Source of the DNA: Varanus komodoensis
Lineage: Eukaryota; Chordata; Lepidosauria; Squamata; Varanidae
NCBI RefSeq assembly: GCF_004798865.1
Contig: NW_025336087.1
Span: 10,142,263-10,206,262, forward strand
Reading direction: 5' to 3'
DNA length: 64,000 nt
In this document: positions 10,641 through 21,138 of the stretch, piece by piece
How positions within the stretch are numbered: the first letter of the stretch is position 1
Layout: every line of letters begins with the position of its first letter
The notes under the pieces: model-generated
Told to the model about the DNA's origin: nothing
Seen by the model: only the letters and a program-made list of their open reading frames with translations
Databases searched by the model: none
Made by a program: the position numbers and the translations under genes

Positions 10641-12767
10641 ATGTCATTGCTCCTGAACTCTGGGGCTTTTCGTGGCCTTTCAAGCCTTTGCATCTGCTCC
10701 CTCTGCACAGAACAAAAGTGAGACCCTTTCCACCTGCCTCTTTGACTTAGGCATTCAGCTTGATGCCACAAGCAGGCGAATCCGCAGATCCGATCAAAGA
10801 TCAGAGGCACCATGTGGTCAGACAGGAGTTTCAAGGACTGTACCCTCCTCAGTTTTGCATGCCAGGTTGTGCCTCCAGGAAGGGCATTCGGCATGCCAGA
10901 GCCACTAACCGAATTGCCTCCCCCACCAGTACCTTTGGATCACAAGGGCAGAAAGGAGGAGTTGGAAGCCTGCCTTGCCTTCCTAGCCAATGAAATGGCA
11001 TATTCATTAGGCAGGAGCTATTTACCACCAGCCCCCAGCTTCAGCCCCAAGCCGATAGCTTAGGTGGCTGTGGCTTCTGGGTTTTGTGGCAGCTGATGCT
11101 CTGGAGAAATGTTCTGATCACTGGGTGGGCCTGGGATCACTAGAGTCCTCACATTCCTGGAGTTCTTCCCCATTCTGAGTGTGGTTCCCATCTGGCAAGG
11201 GGAAGTCAGGACAGCTCAGGTTTGACCACCAGGTTGTTGCTATGGCCATCAACAGGAAGAGTTTCCCATCAGACAAGGTCACAAAGTTGATCAGGAAGTG
11301 TGTGTAGGTACGCCTACTGGTTAACAAGCCCTGTCAAGCACACTATGTTCCAGAAATGGATAGCAGCAGAGTAGGCACTCTATGTAGGAATGTGGGAGAA
11401 TTTTGTTTCAGTTCACAAATAACTTGAAAAATGTCCCATTCATGCAAATAAATGAAAGCACCTATTCTCCAAAAATATTGGCAAGTTCCCAAACTTGCAT
11501 TTGCAAAAAAAAAAAAAAAAGATGTACTTTAAAATGTGCATTTTTTAAAAATAAATCCTCATTTTTATGTTTTAATCAATGGGGGAAGTGAATATTTTTG
11601 AAAAATGCACTGGAATTGACTGAAAAAGACCTGTCACAAACAAGAATGCGAGTGAGCAGAATGAAGCTTTGAAGTGAAGTTCAGAGAATTTCGATCAGCT
11701 CCAAGATCCCTGCTTCTCCCAGCTCTGATTCTATCTTGCCTTCAGGAGAGGAGATTCAGATTCCTGGCCAGGGGAGATTTGGAACTTAGGAATGCTCAAT
11801 AATTATGGAATGCTCTGTCTCTGAAACTAAATTTAGTTCTTATTCCACAGCAGCAGAGACTGTTATATCCTTGAATAATGGGACGTGGGCCTCATCAGAG
11901 CTGATGGTTATCCAGTATCTGGCTTCCCTTAAGGAGCCAGGAGGAGCAGGCCACTCAGCGGCCATTCCGTTCTACAGCAAAAGATGATTTCCCTAGTCCC
12001 CGTGTTTCCCTCCATGCTCCTTGGGTGCTGGAAGGTTGGCACAGTGCATCCCTCTCCATTCCAGACCATGACAGACCAAGATCGCTGAATTTATTTACAG
12101 AGCCAAACTGCCTCTTAGGCTAGGCTGGCTGATCCAGTTTTTCACCAGATGCTCTGCTCATCTGATGTTGCCATGGGTATTTGGTGCCCACACTTCCAAC
12201 AAACAGATGATACCAAAAGAGTGGGCTCTATTAGCCTCCTGAATTCAAGCAATTGGAGAAGGTCAGAGGCACCCCACCTTGCAGCATATTTTAATTTAAA
12301 ACTGTTACTACCAATACAAAGACTGGGAACAGGCATATTAGCCCTTAAGAATGTAGGGTGGTGGAAGCGGGGACTGCAAACACACCAGAAAAACAGAAAA
12401 CAACCAGTGAAGAAGGGAAAGAGAACAGGGCTGAGGAAAGGGGACGTGTTCATCTGGGCAACCCCAGTGGCCTGGGCTGGGGCCTCAGGCAGGCCAGAGC
12501 TGAGGTTCCATACTCTGATGCAGGACATAAGGTTTTTCTCACCAGCTTATTCACAGCTGTTGGATCACAGGCTCCAGATGCCACTCCATGTAGATGCAGG
12601 GGACTGCACCATTCAGCATCTCAGTGGAAACTTATTTAGGGAGAAACTCTGTCATCTGAGGGTCACAGTCAAGAGGCAAGAGGGTCACACTCTCAAATGG
12701 CCTCATCCAATTGCTCACAAGGGGCCATAATCTAGCTTCCCCCAATCCTGAACTTCCCCAGCCTGAA
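10641..12767. other. Unique sequence, no gene recognised
   Basis: Frames exist on both strands, up to ~193 codons at 12149-12730, but their antisense partners are equally open and no protein motif is seen. A 16-base poly(A) lies at 11505-11520. No named repeat is identified. Confidence 0.4.
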
Positions 12768-12806
12768 TGATCTTGAAGGCTAGTCAGGGGCTAGCCTTCA
12801 AGATCA
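12768..12806. repeat. Perfect 16-bp inverted repeat with 7-base loop
   Basis: The left arm tgatcttgaaggctag (12768-12783) and right arm ctagccttcaagatca (12791-12806) are exact reverse complements around 'tcagggg'. The structure lies in otherwise unremarkable unique DNA and is not part of a recognised repeat. It has no T-run, so a terminator role is not suggested. Confidence 0.97.
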
Positions 12807-13139
12807 AGAAGATTATAGAAATCCAGAATCAAGTGCCGTCAAACTTTTATGAATTTAACCCATGGATTCCACATTGTGCTTCCTTTTTCAGGGTCCTTTT
12901 CTGAGGAGATTGCAGAGTGTGGACTTCCACTGGGGAGTGGGCGGGGGGGGGCTTTAAAGGGTCTTAGGATGTCATTCCCAGGCCCCAATCTAGCTCAGGG
13001 GTTGCTATACCTGCAGATTCCAAGGTGGTCCCATGGAATTGGTGGACACTGTGTGGGCACTGCTGCAGGCACTCCTTCCCAGGGCTGGAATGGTAGGGCT
13101 GGTCAGCAGATGGCTGCCTGGATCCTTGCCTCATGACAT

Positions 13140-13455
13140 GCTGGGCTCCATGAGCTGCACCCAGTAACAGATGTGGACTTTGTTAACCCACTTCAGCCTA
13201 AGCATAGTAATTACTCTCTCCATGCTGCTGACACAACAGGCAAGCATAATGAGGATCTCTCAGAGCTTGTCTGTAGTGATGCTTTGATACATATCAATTT
13301 TGATTGAATAAGTCTGCCTGTATCTGCATGAGGTCAGAGCTGCTGGGTAACTTTTTAATCTATTAAAAAGATCATTTTGTGTAGGGAAGTTAGACAACTT
13401 CAATTTATAATTCAGTAAAATGTATTCAGGCTGAAATATTGCATTGTAGCTAATG
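13140..13455. other. Candidate conserved non-coding block
   Basis: The block is AT-rich and unique, with 'agcatagtaattactctctc', 'acatatcaattttgattgaa' and 'ctttttaatctattaaaaag'. It has no frame and no repeat match. Composition suggests possible regulatory DNA, which is only an inference. Confidence 0.22.
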
Positions 13456-14267
13456 AAGATTAGTGGGATGGGTCAAACCCTTCCTTCCACCCACGCCGCA
13501 AACTTCTACACACTTTTTTTTAGCTCAACAAAGTATTCATCTAGTCAGGAAATTCTATTTTCCAACTCTTTCTAGAAGTCCCCACCACACCTCCTGCTTA
13601 CTGATTGCACAACTGCATAGCTTGTTAACCAATCCACAAACAAAAATATGCAATGTAGCCTATTTCAGACTTTCAGCATTGCACAATTTCTGAGATCTCT
13701 GAATGCTCTAGTTAATTGAGGAGCGGGCAGAGCAGCAAAGCCAAAACCCAAATACCACTGCACAACCTGGTGTATCAGGGGAGTCTCAGAAGCAGGAAGC
13801 AACAAATGAAAAGCAAATGAGCTCTAAACAAGTCAAACCAAATATCTGCATATCATCAGGAAATTCTCTGGCACAATCAGCAATATAGTCCTTCCAAAAT
13901 GCAGAAGAAGAATGCTGTGTGAAATATCAACAAGGTATTTTGTAATACCTGAAACCCTCAGAAACATTATACTTGGGTATTGCAGTCCTATTAATTCCCA
14001 GCAGCAGCTGTGAGATCTAAATTCTTAGTTTAGAAGCTGATCCCCAGAGAAGACATCTAATTTTACAGATTTCTTTGTGGAATTAGTTGTATGACCAAAC
14101 TCAACAAAAGTATAAACGAATTGCTGAAAATGACTAAGGTCTGCTACATCAGCCAGAACATTTCTGCTACATGTCACTTCGAGCACTACTTGTGCTGAAG
14201 ATTTTCTTCATCAGAAGCTCCTTCCAAAGTAATGGAATAAACACATTAAACCTTCCAAAAGGTATTT
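13456..14267. other. Unique sequence, no gene recognised
   Basis: I see no exon, RNA gene or named repeat in this stretch. Confidence 0.45.
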
Positions 14268-14374
14268 ACACACACACACACACACACACACGGAGGGGGG
14301 GAGGGAGGGAGGGAGAGAACAACATAAAAACATCCTCCCAGACTTCTTACATACATGGTACAGTCTCTTTTCCA

Positions 14375-14401
<27 letters not shown>
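14268..14401. repeat. Microsatellite cluster: (AC)n, (GGGA)n, poly(T)27
   Basis: (AC)n runs from 14268 to about 14291 and is followed directly by a G-rich (GGGA)n-like tract to about 14316. A run of 27 T occupies 14375-14401. The poly(T) could be the reversed tail of a poly(A)-bearing retroelement, but the adjoining sequence matches none that I know. Confidence 0.9.
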
Positions 14402-14405
<4 letters not shown>

Positions 14406-14934
14406 CTGGTCAGACCTGGTCTATAAGAGGGCTACTGAACTCTGGCTGTGCAGGGCAAGCAGGTAACCATTAAAGCGCAAGTGGCTACCTTCTCAGGAAA
14501 GAACCTTCCAGCCTCACACCAACCTTGGCCATTGGATTTTTTGGGGCAGGAAGGCTTCTTGGCCAGTTGAGCCTTCCTTGGGCAATTCAGGCTCCCTGTC
14601 GGCCGGTGCAGCCCTGCAGCTTTGGCCCTCAGGCCTACTTCCAGGCCTGTCCTCTTGGATCCTCATCACCTCTTGGTGATTTGTTTTATTCCTGACTACT
14701 AGCTTGTCTGATTCCTGACTCACCTCAGGAAGTAGCCTGGTCCTGACACTGAGCAGATTTTGTATTTGGGGTGATGCTGCCTCAATAATTCCTTGGGAGA
14801 GGTTGCTGGGCTTGTCACTCTTTAACCCTCTCCCACGATGGAGAAGCCTTTGGTCCACTATTGCTGTATGTGAAAACTGGGTGTTGCAAGCACAAAAGTA
14901 TGCCCTTGCTTTTATCTATGAATTGCTGGAAGTT
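14402..14934. other. GC-richer block, possibly decayed LTR-like repeat
   Basis: About 14500-14840 is richer in GC than its surroundings and contains pyrimidine-rich phrases ('ctttaaccctctcccacga') that resemble degraded LTR material. I cannot find paired LTR ends, a primer site or coding remnants, so I leave it unnamed. Confidence 0.25.
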
Positions 14935-15127
14935 GTGGGAATATCAGAAGCTCCCTCATGCTGTAGTAGTTTATTGTCCACTGAGCTCAGTTGTGTCAAC
15001 ACTGACTGGCAGCAGCTCTCCAGAGTTTTGTGCAGAAGTCCTTCCCAGCCCGATATGGAGACGCCAGGGATTGAATGAGGGACCTTTTGCATGCAAAGCA
15101 TGCACTGTGCTACTGAGCTAGTGATGT
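14935..15127 (-). mobile_element. tRNA-like squamate SINE, minus strand
   Basis: Reversed, the right end reads 'tagctcagtagcacagtgca', 'tgctttgcatgcaaaaggtc' and 'cctcattcaatccctggcgt', a clear tRNA-like A/B-box head. It is followed by 'ctggagagctgctgccagtc' and 'agtgttgacacaactgagct'. It is in the same family as the copies at 8718, 29057 and 37484. The 3' tail is eroded. Confidence 0.75.
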
Positions 15128-17524
15128 CTCTACATTCTCAATGGAGCTGAGTGGAGCTTGTGCTAAGTATGAAATTTAATGGCACATCAAAAGTGTAGCA
15201 TTTTGCCAAAAGAAAACTTTTCACTTTCAGAGAAACAGTCGTGGCTGCAAGAGAAAGGAAAAACCTCACTGCAAAGCAAATTTGCAGCATGGTGTGGCAT
15301 AAAAGGCTTGTGGTTAATACTGAAAGCCAAACTGAATCACTTGTCAAAACACCCTAATTCTCTTCTCTATTGCTCCTACTATTCTTCCACCAAGATGGTG
15401 AAATCTACATAGAATTGCAGTGCTAAACATTTTTTAAGCATCTGAACCTTAAATGAACTGCAGCTCCTCCAGGTTGCCTGAATATAAGGATAAATAAGAA
15501 TATCATTTGGTTTCGGTTTTATTTTTTTAATAAGAACTTACAAAAGTGTGTACATTTGCTTATAATGGGCCAGAAAGTACTGTCCAATATTTGAAAAATG
15601 AACATGCGAGAAAGCAAAATGAACAGATCTGTCTGCCCAGGCAAAGGGATTTGCGTGCTTAACTCTGGGCCCCAATCCCTGTTTGTTCAACCATGTTTGT
15701 GGAGCAGAATTAGGGTTGCCGCCTCCCCCCACCCCATCCCCAACAGTCTCTTCACTTTGAACAGCTGCGTGGCAGACAGATACAACATAGTCCTCTCCAT
15801 GCTGGAAATAGTTACACTTACTGAATTTCAACAGTATAGAGTGGTGACAATTTCATTTGGTTCACTGTTGATAGAAAACTACTAAAATAGCCAATTTCTT
15901 CATAAACAGAGCAGAAAGAATGTGATATTTAAAGATTGCAGGAGAAACCGAACCTGAGAGATTTGTCCATACCTGCCTGAAAGTATCCAGAATGGTAACA
16001 CCCTATTTAATCGATCGGCTTGTCTTTCAGGATGAAAATCTTCAAATTTTTATTTTCTTCTTCTAAAGTCCAAATATTATCTCAAGTTTTGTTCAACTTC
16101 CTCATATTTATGACAGTTGTGGATTGCTATTTGAGGTAATGTGGTTATGATCGTTTCAGTTTTCTGTGCCAGAATCACAAGGGACTTTGGTAATGGCGTG
16201 GGGGCAATTCTGACAGCTTGACATCTTCCAGGGTTTGAGCCAAATCTGAACTGTAACTCAACGGGAGTGGAAAGAACCCAACAGACATAATGGAAAAATC
16301 AGTTCAGAGTTGGGTGCGACTTACTTAATAGAAAAGAAAAAAGTGGAAGCATAATCAGTTGCTATGCCATAACGGTGGGATGGAAAGATACAAAAGGACA
16401 GGGACAGTAGGGCAAATATCTAGACCCACCAAGTAACACTGGTATCCCCCCACCCCCGTTGTTTGTTTAAGCACCGTTATTAGGACAGTAGGCTGACACA
16501 TTCAGCCTGGTCCTGTGAAACAAACTCTGGATGAGATCGCCATTGCCCTCTTTATTTCCACAAAATGCTATTGGGAAAATGAATTCTGGGAAAGGAATCT
16601 AGTGACCAGCTGCAAATGCCAGGTGCAAACAACACTGGACCACCAGCCTAATAAACATCTTCCATGAAAGAGAAAATGCAGGAGTCTTTTCCCACTGCCA
16701 TGCACCACTGCTAGATACATCCAGGAGGAGAAAGCCCCAAGGTGGTCTGAAGAGGGTAGAGGGCATCTCACACGGGGCTTCAGAAAAACTGCAGCACATG
16801 GGGAGCCCCAGTTGGCTCAGACCCAGGTGCACTCAGCCCATCACCTTTTGCCTGCTTGATAGTTCCAGGAACCTCATTAGCAGACCCTACTGCCTGCTTA
16901 ATAAACCATACTATGTTTGCCCATGGCCACAGAGGTGTAAACAGCCACCGTGTGTAACAGCCATTCATTGTGCAGTTCTATGGATCACGTCCCCTTAGAA
17001 GGGGATCTCCAGTCTTGAAAGCTTCCAACTATCCACTGACTGCCAGGCTGCAGCCTACCTGGTAAGAGCAGTCACCAAGCTCATCTCCACGTCCCCATCC
17101 TCCTTTTCTTTTCCTCTAGATGGCCTCTAAAGGGGTCCTGCTGGCAGGGACCGTGGCAGAGATGGGGATGGGAGAGGACAGCTCAGCAAAGCTGCCTGCC
17201 CACCGCAATGCTTCCCTTTCTCCTCCTTCCAAGGCCGCATTTGCCACCTCAAGGAGCAGCAGGTGCAGCTCTTCCCATGGGGGCTGTGAGGGAGGGGCCG
17301 GAACTCAGAATTCCCCTCCTGAGGTTCATAGTGGTAACCACAACCTTGAGAGAGAGATTCCAAGCAATCCTACGCTCCCTAGGATGCTCTCCAGGGAGCA
17401 TAAAATTCCTCTCTCCCAGCTTCAGCTCCCCAATTAGTCTAATATCAATCCTTGGGAAAGACTGGCTTTCAAACAAAATCAAGAGATGGAATTTCCAAAC
17501 ATGTGTATTTTTGTTTTGTTATTT
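15128..17524. other. Unique sequence, no gene recognised
   Basis: A pyrimidine tract ending 'ttttcttttcctctag' at about 17103-17119, followed by an open frame to ~17437, resembles a splice acceptor plus exon. The frame is equally open in other phases and no domain is recognised. No named repeat is seen. Confidence 0.4.
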
Positions 17525-17757
17525 GTTTTTCGGCGCCAGGCTAAGACCTTTTTATTTAAAACTTATTTTAAGTGTTAATTTATTATGTAGGATTTTAAAA
17601 TTTTTAAGCGGAGATGTACCGGGTTTTAATATTTTTAGTGTATAATTTTGGTTTTGTATAATTTTGTATATTTTTGTTTTTGTTGTAAGCCGCCCCGAGG
17701 CTTTGTTGCGATGGGGGCAGCATAAAAATGTTTTAAATAAATAAAATAAAATAAATG
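17525..17757 (+). mobile_element. L2 LINE 3' end
   Basis: It begins in 'gccaggctaagacctttt' (end of ORF2), passes through a T-rich 3' UTR and ends with 'taagccgccccgaggctttg' and 'cataaaaatgttttaaataa' plus an (AAATA)n tail. This is the L2 terminus seen reversed at 6763. The terminal phrase is well kept, suggesting a moderately young copy. Confidence 0.8.
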
Positions 17758-17774
17758 TACAAGCACCCATGCTT

Positions 17775-17990
17775 ATAGATTAAATCTTTGCAATGGACTA
17801 GTTTTACTCTCTATATTGTTTGCAGTGTTTTTAATCTGGGTATTTTGTACAATTTAAATATTTAACTGGTTTAATGAGATCTTTTACTTTTGCATATTTT
17901 TGAATGTTTTAATTGCTTAACTTTTTAATGTTGTGAGCTGCCTTGAGTCCCAGTCACTGGGAATAGGCAGCATACAAATAAACCTGAAAA
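17775..17990 (+). mobile_element. L2 LINE 3' end, second copy in tandem
   Basis: A T-rich UTR is followed by 'gttgtgagctgccttgagtc' and 'ggcagcatacaaataaacct'. This is a different L2 subfamily ending from that of the upstream neighbour, only about 20 bases away. The two copies have the same orientation, so they may result from independent insertion near an existing A/T-rich tail. Confidence 0.7.
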
Positions 17991-19314
17991 TACAACAGTG
18001 ATTCAAGTATTCTATTATTGAGTTTGTCTAGAAGACTTTTTCTTTACCATCTGTATATTTGTGCCAATGGATATGATACAAGTACTTTGGGATGTATGTC
18101 AGATACTCTGGGGGAAGAAACCACCCCCTATTCTTGCCTGCATGTTTAACATTGTGCTAATCCACAGTGTGAAGAGTTTCACCAAGCCACGCCACGCCAC
18201 GCATCTTCTGTTCATGACAGCCCGAAGAATGACAAGCAAACCACCCAGATGCCCTGGAAGCAACAGTGGTATTTTTTAAAAAAAGGATTAAGGATTTTCA
18301 TGGACTCAGCTATTGGTGCTTGGCAGAGCCTTCTTAGGCAGATGTTATCCAGGACACCGGGCGCAATATTGCAACACGGGGGTCGGTTCAATGGCTTTTC
18401 ATGCTTGCTTGGAGAAGCTTTTATAGACAACATTCCTGTGCATGCATATCCTTGTTCAACAATGACACATGGGGTACAGCCCCTCATATTGCAAAAGTGG
18501 AGAGCCAGTTACCAGAGACGCCGTGTTGCGGGGCTCACAGAGACAAAGGACATGGAGTGTTTAATTAACAAGGACACTGGCAGCATCCTCACATGCACGC
18601 ACACCACAGTTCCCTGAACTTAGCTGCAGTTCAGATTCCCCATACGTCCCTGAAGCGGACACGACTTTCAAACTCTAGTAGCTAGGCCTATTTATCACAT
18701 TTACTCTTGAGAAAGCCCAGGGAGTCTGATCCAGATTTTAAAAGGCCCCTTATCTGCTCTGATAGGGTCCTGGTCAGATCAAGGTTGTGCACCTACTCTA
18801 GAGTAAGGCTAGGGAGTGAGGCAAGAATGTAGCTGTGAAAGTAATGCCAGTTTTGAAGCTATTAGGCTTTCAGATTGTCACACCACATTGCGAAGGAAAC
18901 AAAAGTGTGCGAGAGACAGTCCTCTTCCACATAAAACCTGTATAGCACATCTAAATTTGTCTAGAATGTTAATACTAGAGAAATTAAGTGTGCGGCATGA
19001 AGTCTTCCATTAGCCAGGAGAATTTTATTTTAGCATCAGATGCAGAAGGCAATTAGATTTTTATAGTACCTTTTGTGCTCAAGGTGCTTTGCACAGCTTA
19101 CTGGTATCACAGCTTTTCAGCAGGCATCATAGAATCCGAGGCCGCAGAAGGGCCCCGCTGCTGTAATTCCATACATAAAAACAGTTTCCGCTCTCATTTT
19201 AGAAATTATCCATCGTGCCCTTCACTCAGAAACTTCTATAAAAGAACCAATCTGTAGTACTCAGGCCAGGGGTAGCAATCCTCTTTCGGCCCAGATTGCA
19301 TTCATTTATATTAT
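17991..19314. other. Unique sequence, no gene recognised
   Basis: A 5-base tandem (CCACG)n of about three units lies at 18187-18202. A short stretch near 19128-19165 ('catagaatccgaggccgcag') may be a CR1 3' tail, but it is too short to call. Nothing else is recognised. Confidence 0.4.
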
Positions 19315-19935
19315 GTATTAGTCAGATTTATATACCACTTTCTACAGAGGTCTCAAAGTGACACACGGGTTGAATAGTCTGAACTATAATTAAATATAAT
19401 AAAATACAATTGGTTGGCAGTGAAACTGTGCACTGCAAAGGGTGTACAGACTACAGTCGGCTGGGTCACACCTCTGGGAAAGCCCATGTGAAGAGACAGG
19501 TCTTGAGACAGTGTCTGTACATGAGAACTGTGGGGACCAGTCAGCCTGGTGGCAAATTCCAAAGGATGGGGGCTGCAGCACAAAGCACTCTACTGCAAAT
19601 GCCCCAGATGCAAAACTCCAGAGCATGTGGCACCTCTTTGGGTGGCTGCAGAGATCAGGCAGAGCAGGGTGGGGGTGATCACTAAGGCACCTTGGCCTCA
19701 ATTTAGGGCTGTATATGTTAAAAACAATGCCTTCAACCTGGACAGGTAGCTTATCGGCAGCCAGAGCAGTTCTTTTCAAAAGGAAAGCTATGACTTTCAA
19801 AAAGAAGCCCCAGTTAGCAGCCTCACCCTTGCATTCTGCACCAGCTGCAGCTTCCAGAGCAAGTCCAGGGACAGCCCCACAACCCACTGATAGCAGTTCC
19901 TGACCCACTGTAGCTGAGCCATCAGTAGACAGACA
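19315..19935 (-). mobile_element. Decayed L2-like LINE 3' region, minus strand
   Basis: The left end 'tcagatttatataccacttt' looks like a reversed L2/SINE tail. Further right, 'ttctgcaccagctgcagctt' and 'ccagggacagccccac' match phrases from the antisense L2 ORF2/3' region ('..ttggaccagctgtagcttcc..', '..ggcagccccacg..'). The reading frame on the minus strand is broken. The assignment rests on a few conserved phrases. Confidence 0.5.
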
Positions 19936-20183
19936 AAGAGTGGGGCTGAAGGAGCAAGATCTCAGCGGGCTCGACCTGGCCATAGGACAGCTCCCGTCTT
20001 GGAGTGAGACCGCCCTCTCCCGTGTGTCTCAGCACAGCCCCTTCCGTCCACAGACAATGGCCTTCAGCTGTGCCCCAGTCCCAGGGGCAGGACACCACAG
20101 ACGACTTTCTGAGTGCAGCAACTCCAGTGATGACTTGCACTGCCAAGGTCCACACACTCTGCAGTGGTGTAAGACCGTTCTGT

Positions 20184-20218
20184 TTGTGCTGCGTCTCAGG
20201 GTTAGAGACGCAGCACAA
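20184..20218. repeat. Perfect 14-bp inverted repeat with 7-base loop
   Basis: The arms ttgtgctgcgtctc (20184-20197) and gagacgcagcacaa (20205-20218) are exact complements around 'agggtta'. It lies just beyond the decayed L2 and 33 bases before a 25-bp tandem duplication. Confidence 0.97.
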
Positions 20219-20250
20219 CCCTGGAAACGGAACTGAATCAGGTAAAGTCT

Positions 20251-20300
20251 TATGTGCCTTTAGACTTTGCACATTTATGTGCCTTTAGACTTTGCACATT
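20251..20300 (+). repeat. 25-bp tandem duplication
   Basis: The unit beginning 'tatgtgcctttagactttgc' and ending 'acatt' occurs twice with no mismatch (20251-20275, 20276-20300). Perfect identity implies a recent duplication by slippage or template re-priming. Confidence 0.97.
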
Positions 20301-21111
20301 TATTGTTCAACTGCCCTGCCTCATTAATGGCATTTTAAAGGGGATCCAGATATTTTTATAACTATCTCGTGCTTAATGGAGTAACTGTAGGGAGAGCAAT
20401 GAGAATGCCCCTGCTGTGACTCATCAGCTCCTCTCTGTTGTGCAATGCTATGAACTGCCACAGAGTGTCCTGCCAGTGGCTTCTGGGAAGATAGTATTTG
20501 ACAGGGAGATGCACGCTGGGTGAAGTCAACCAGGATCCTTATTTGCTGTGCAGAGATGGGGGGCCCACACTATGTAAGCAGCGGTTTAGTGGTACAAGCA
20601 TTATGTGACAGTCCCCATCGGGAAAGGCAACAGCTCAGACACTTGATGGGTCGTGATTAGCCCCGCCACACCAGGCTGCTGGAAAATACTTTACATTGCC
20701 ACTGAAATAGCTCATAATAATGTACCATTGCTGGGAAAATCCACTTTCTGCCCAACTGCTGTGAAGATTGCAGCTCAGATCAGACGGAACAGAGAATTCT
20801 GAATGGTGTGACAGGTGTCATCCGTGACCCTGCTAATCTAAAAAGGCCAGTGCTGCACCCCATGAGCCCTGATTCCTGCAAGCCATGGTGCTGACCTTTT
20901 CTTCAGAAAATTGCCTCTACAGGCATTCCTGCAGGAAGATGCTGCAGTAAGGGGGAAGAGACGTTCTAGGGAGTCTCTTCAGCCCCTCCTCCTGCTTAGG
21001 AGATCCAGGATAATTTGTCTCCCACAAGCCTCTATTACCTCCAGTCATGAAATTGCCTTCTTTGCCATGCCTGCCCAGTCACTCTCCTTCTAGCTGTTCC
21101 TTTCTGCTTCC
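20301..21111. other. Unique sequence, no gene recognised
   Basis: The sequence is non-repetitive. Part of 20330-20560 has the look of conserved non-coding DNA, but nothing specific supports that. Confidence 0.35.
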
Positions 21112-21138
21112 CTCCTCCTCCTCCTCCTCCTCCTCCTC
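21112..21138. repeat. (CTC)n trinucleotide microsatellite
   Basis: About nine units of CTC make up the tract. A plus-strand frame across it reads poly-serine, but the frame is short and unsupported, so I do not call it coding. Confidence 0.9.

Noticed and set aside
12149-12730. A 193-codon open frame with a 128-codon antisense frame
   Set aside because: Both strands are open and neither translation resembles a protein. This is likely chance.
17103-17437. Splice-acceptor-like tract followed by an open frame starting ATG GCC
   Set aside because: The pyrimidine tract plus AG is common by chance. The frame has no domain, no matching donor could be argued, and other phases are open too.
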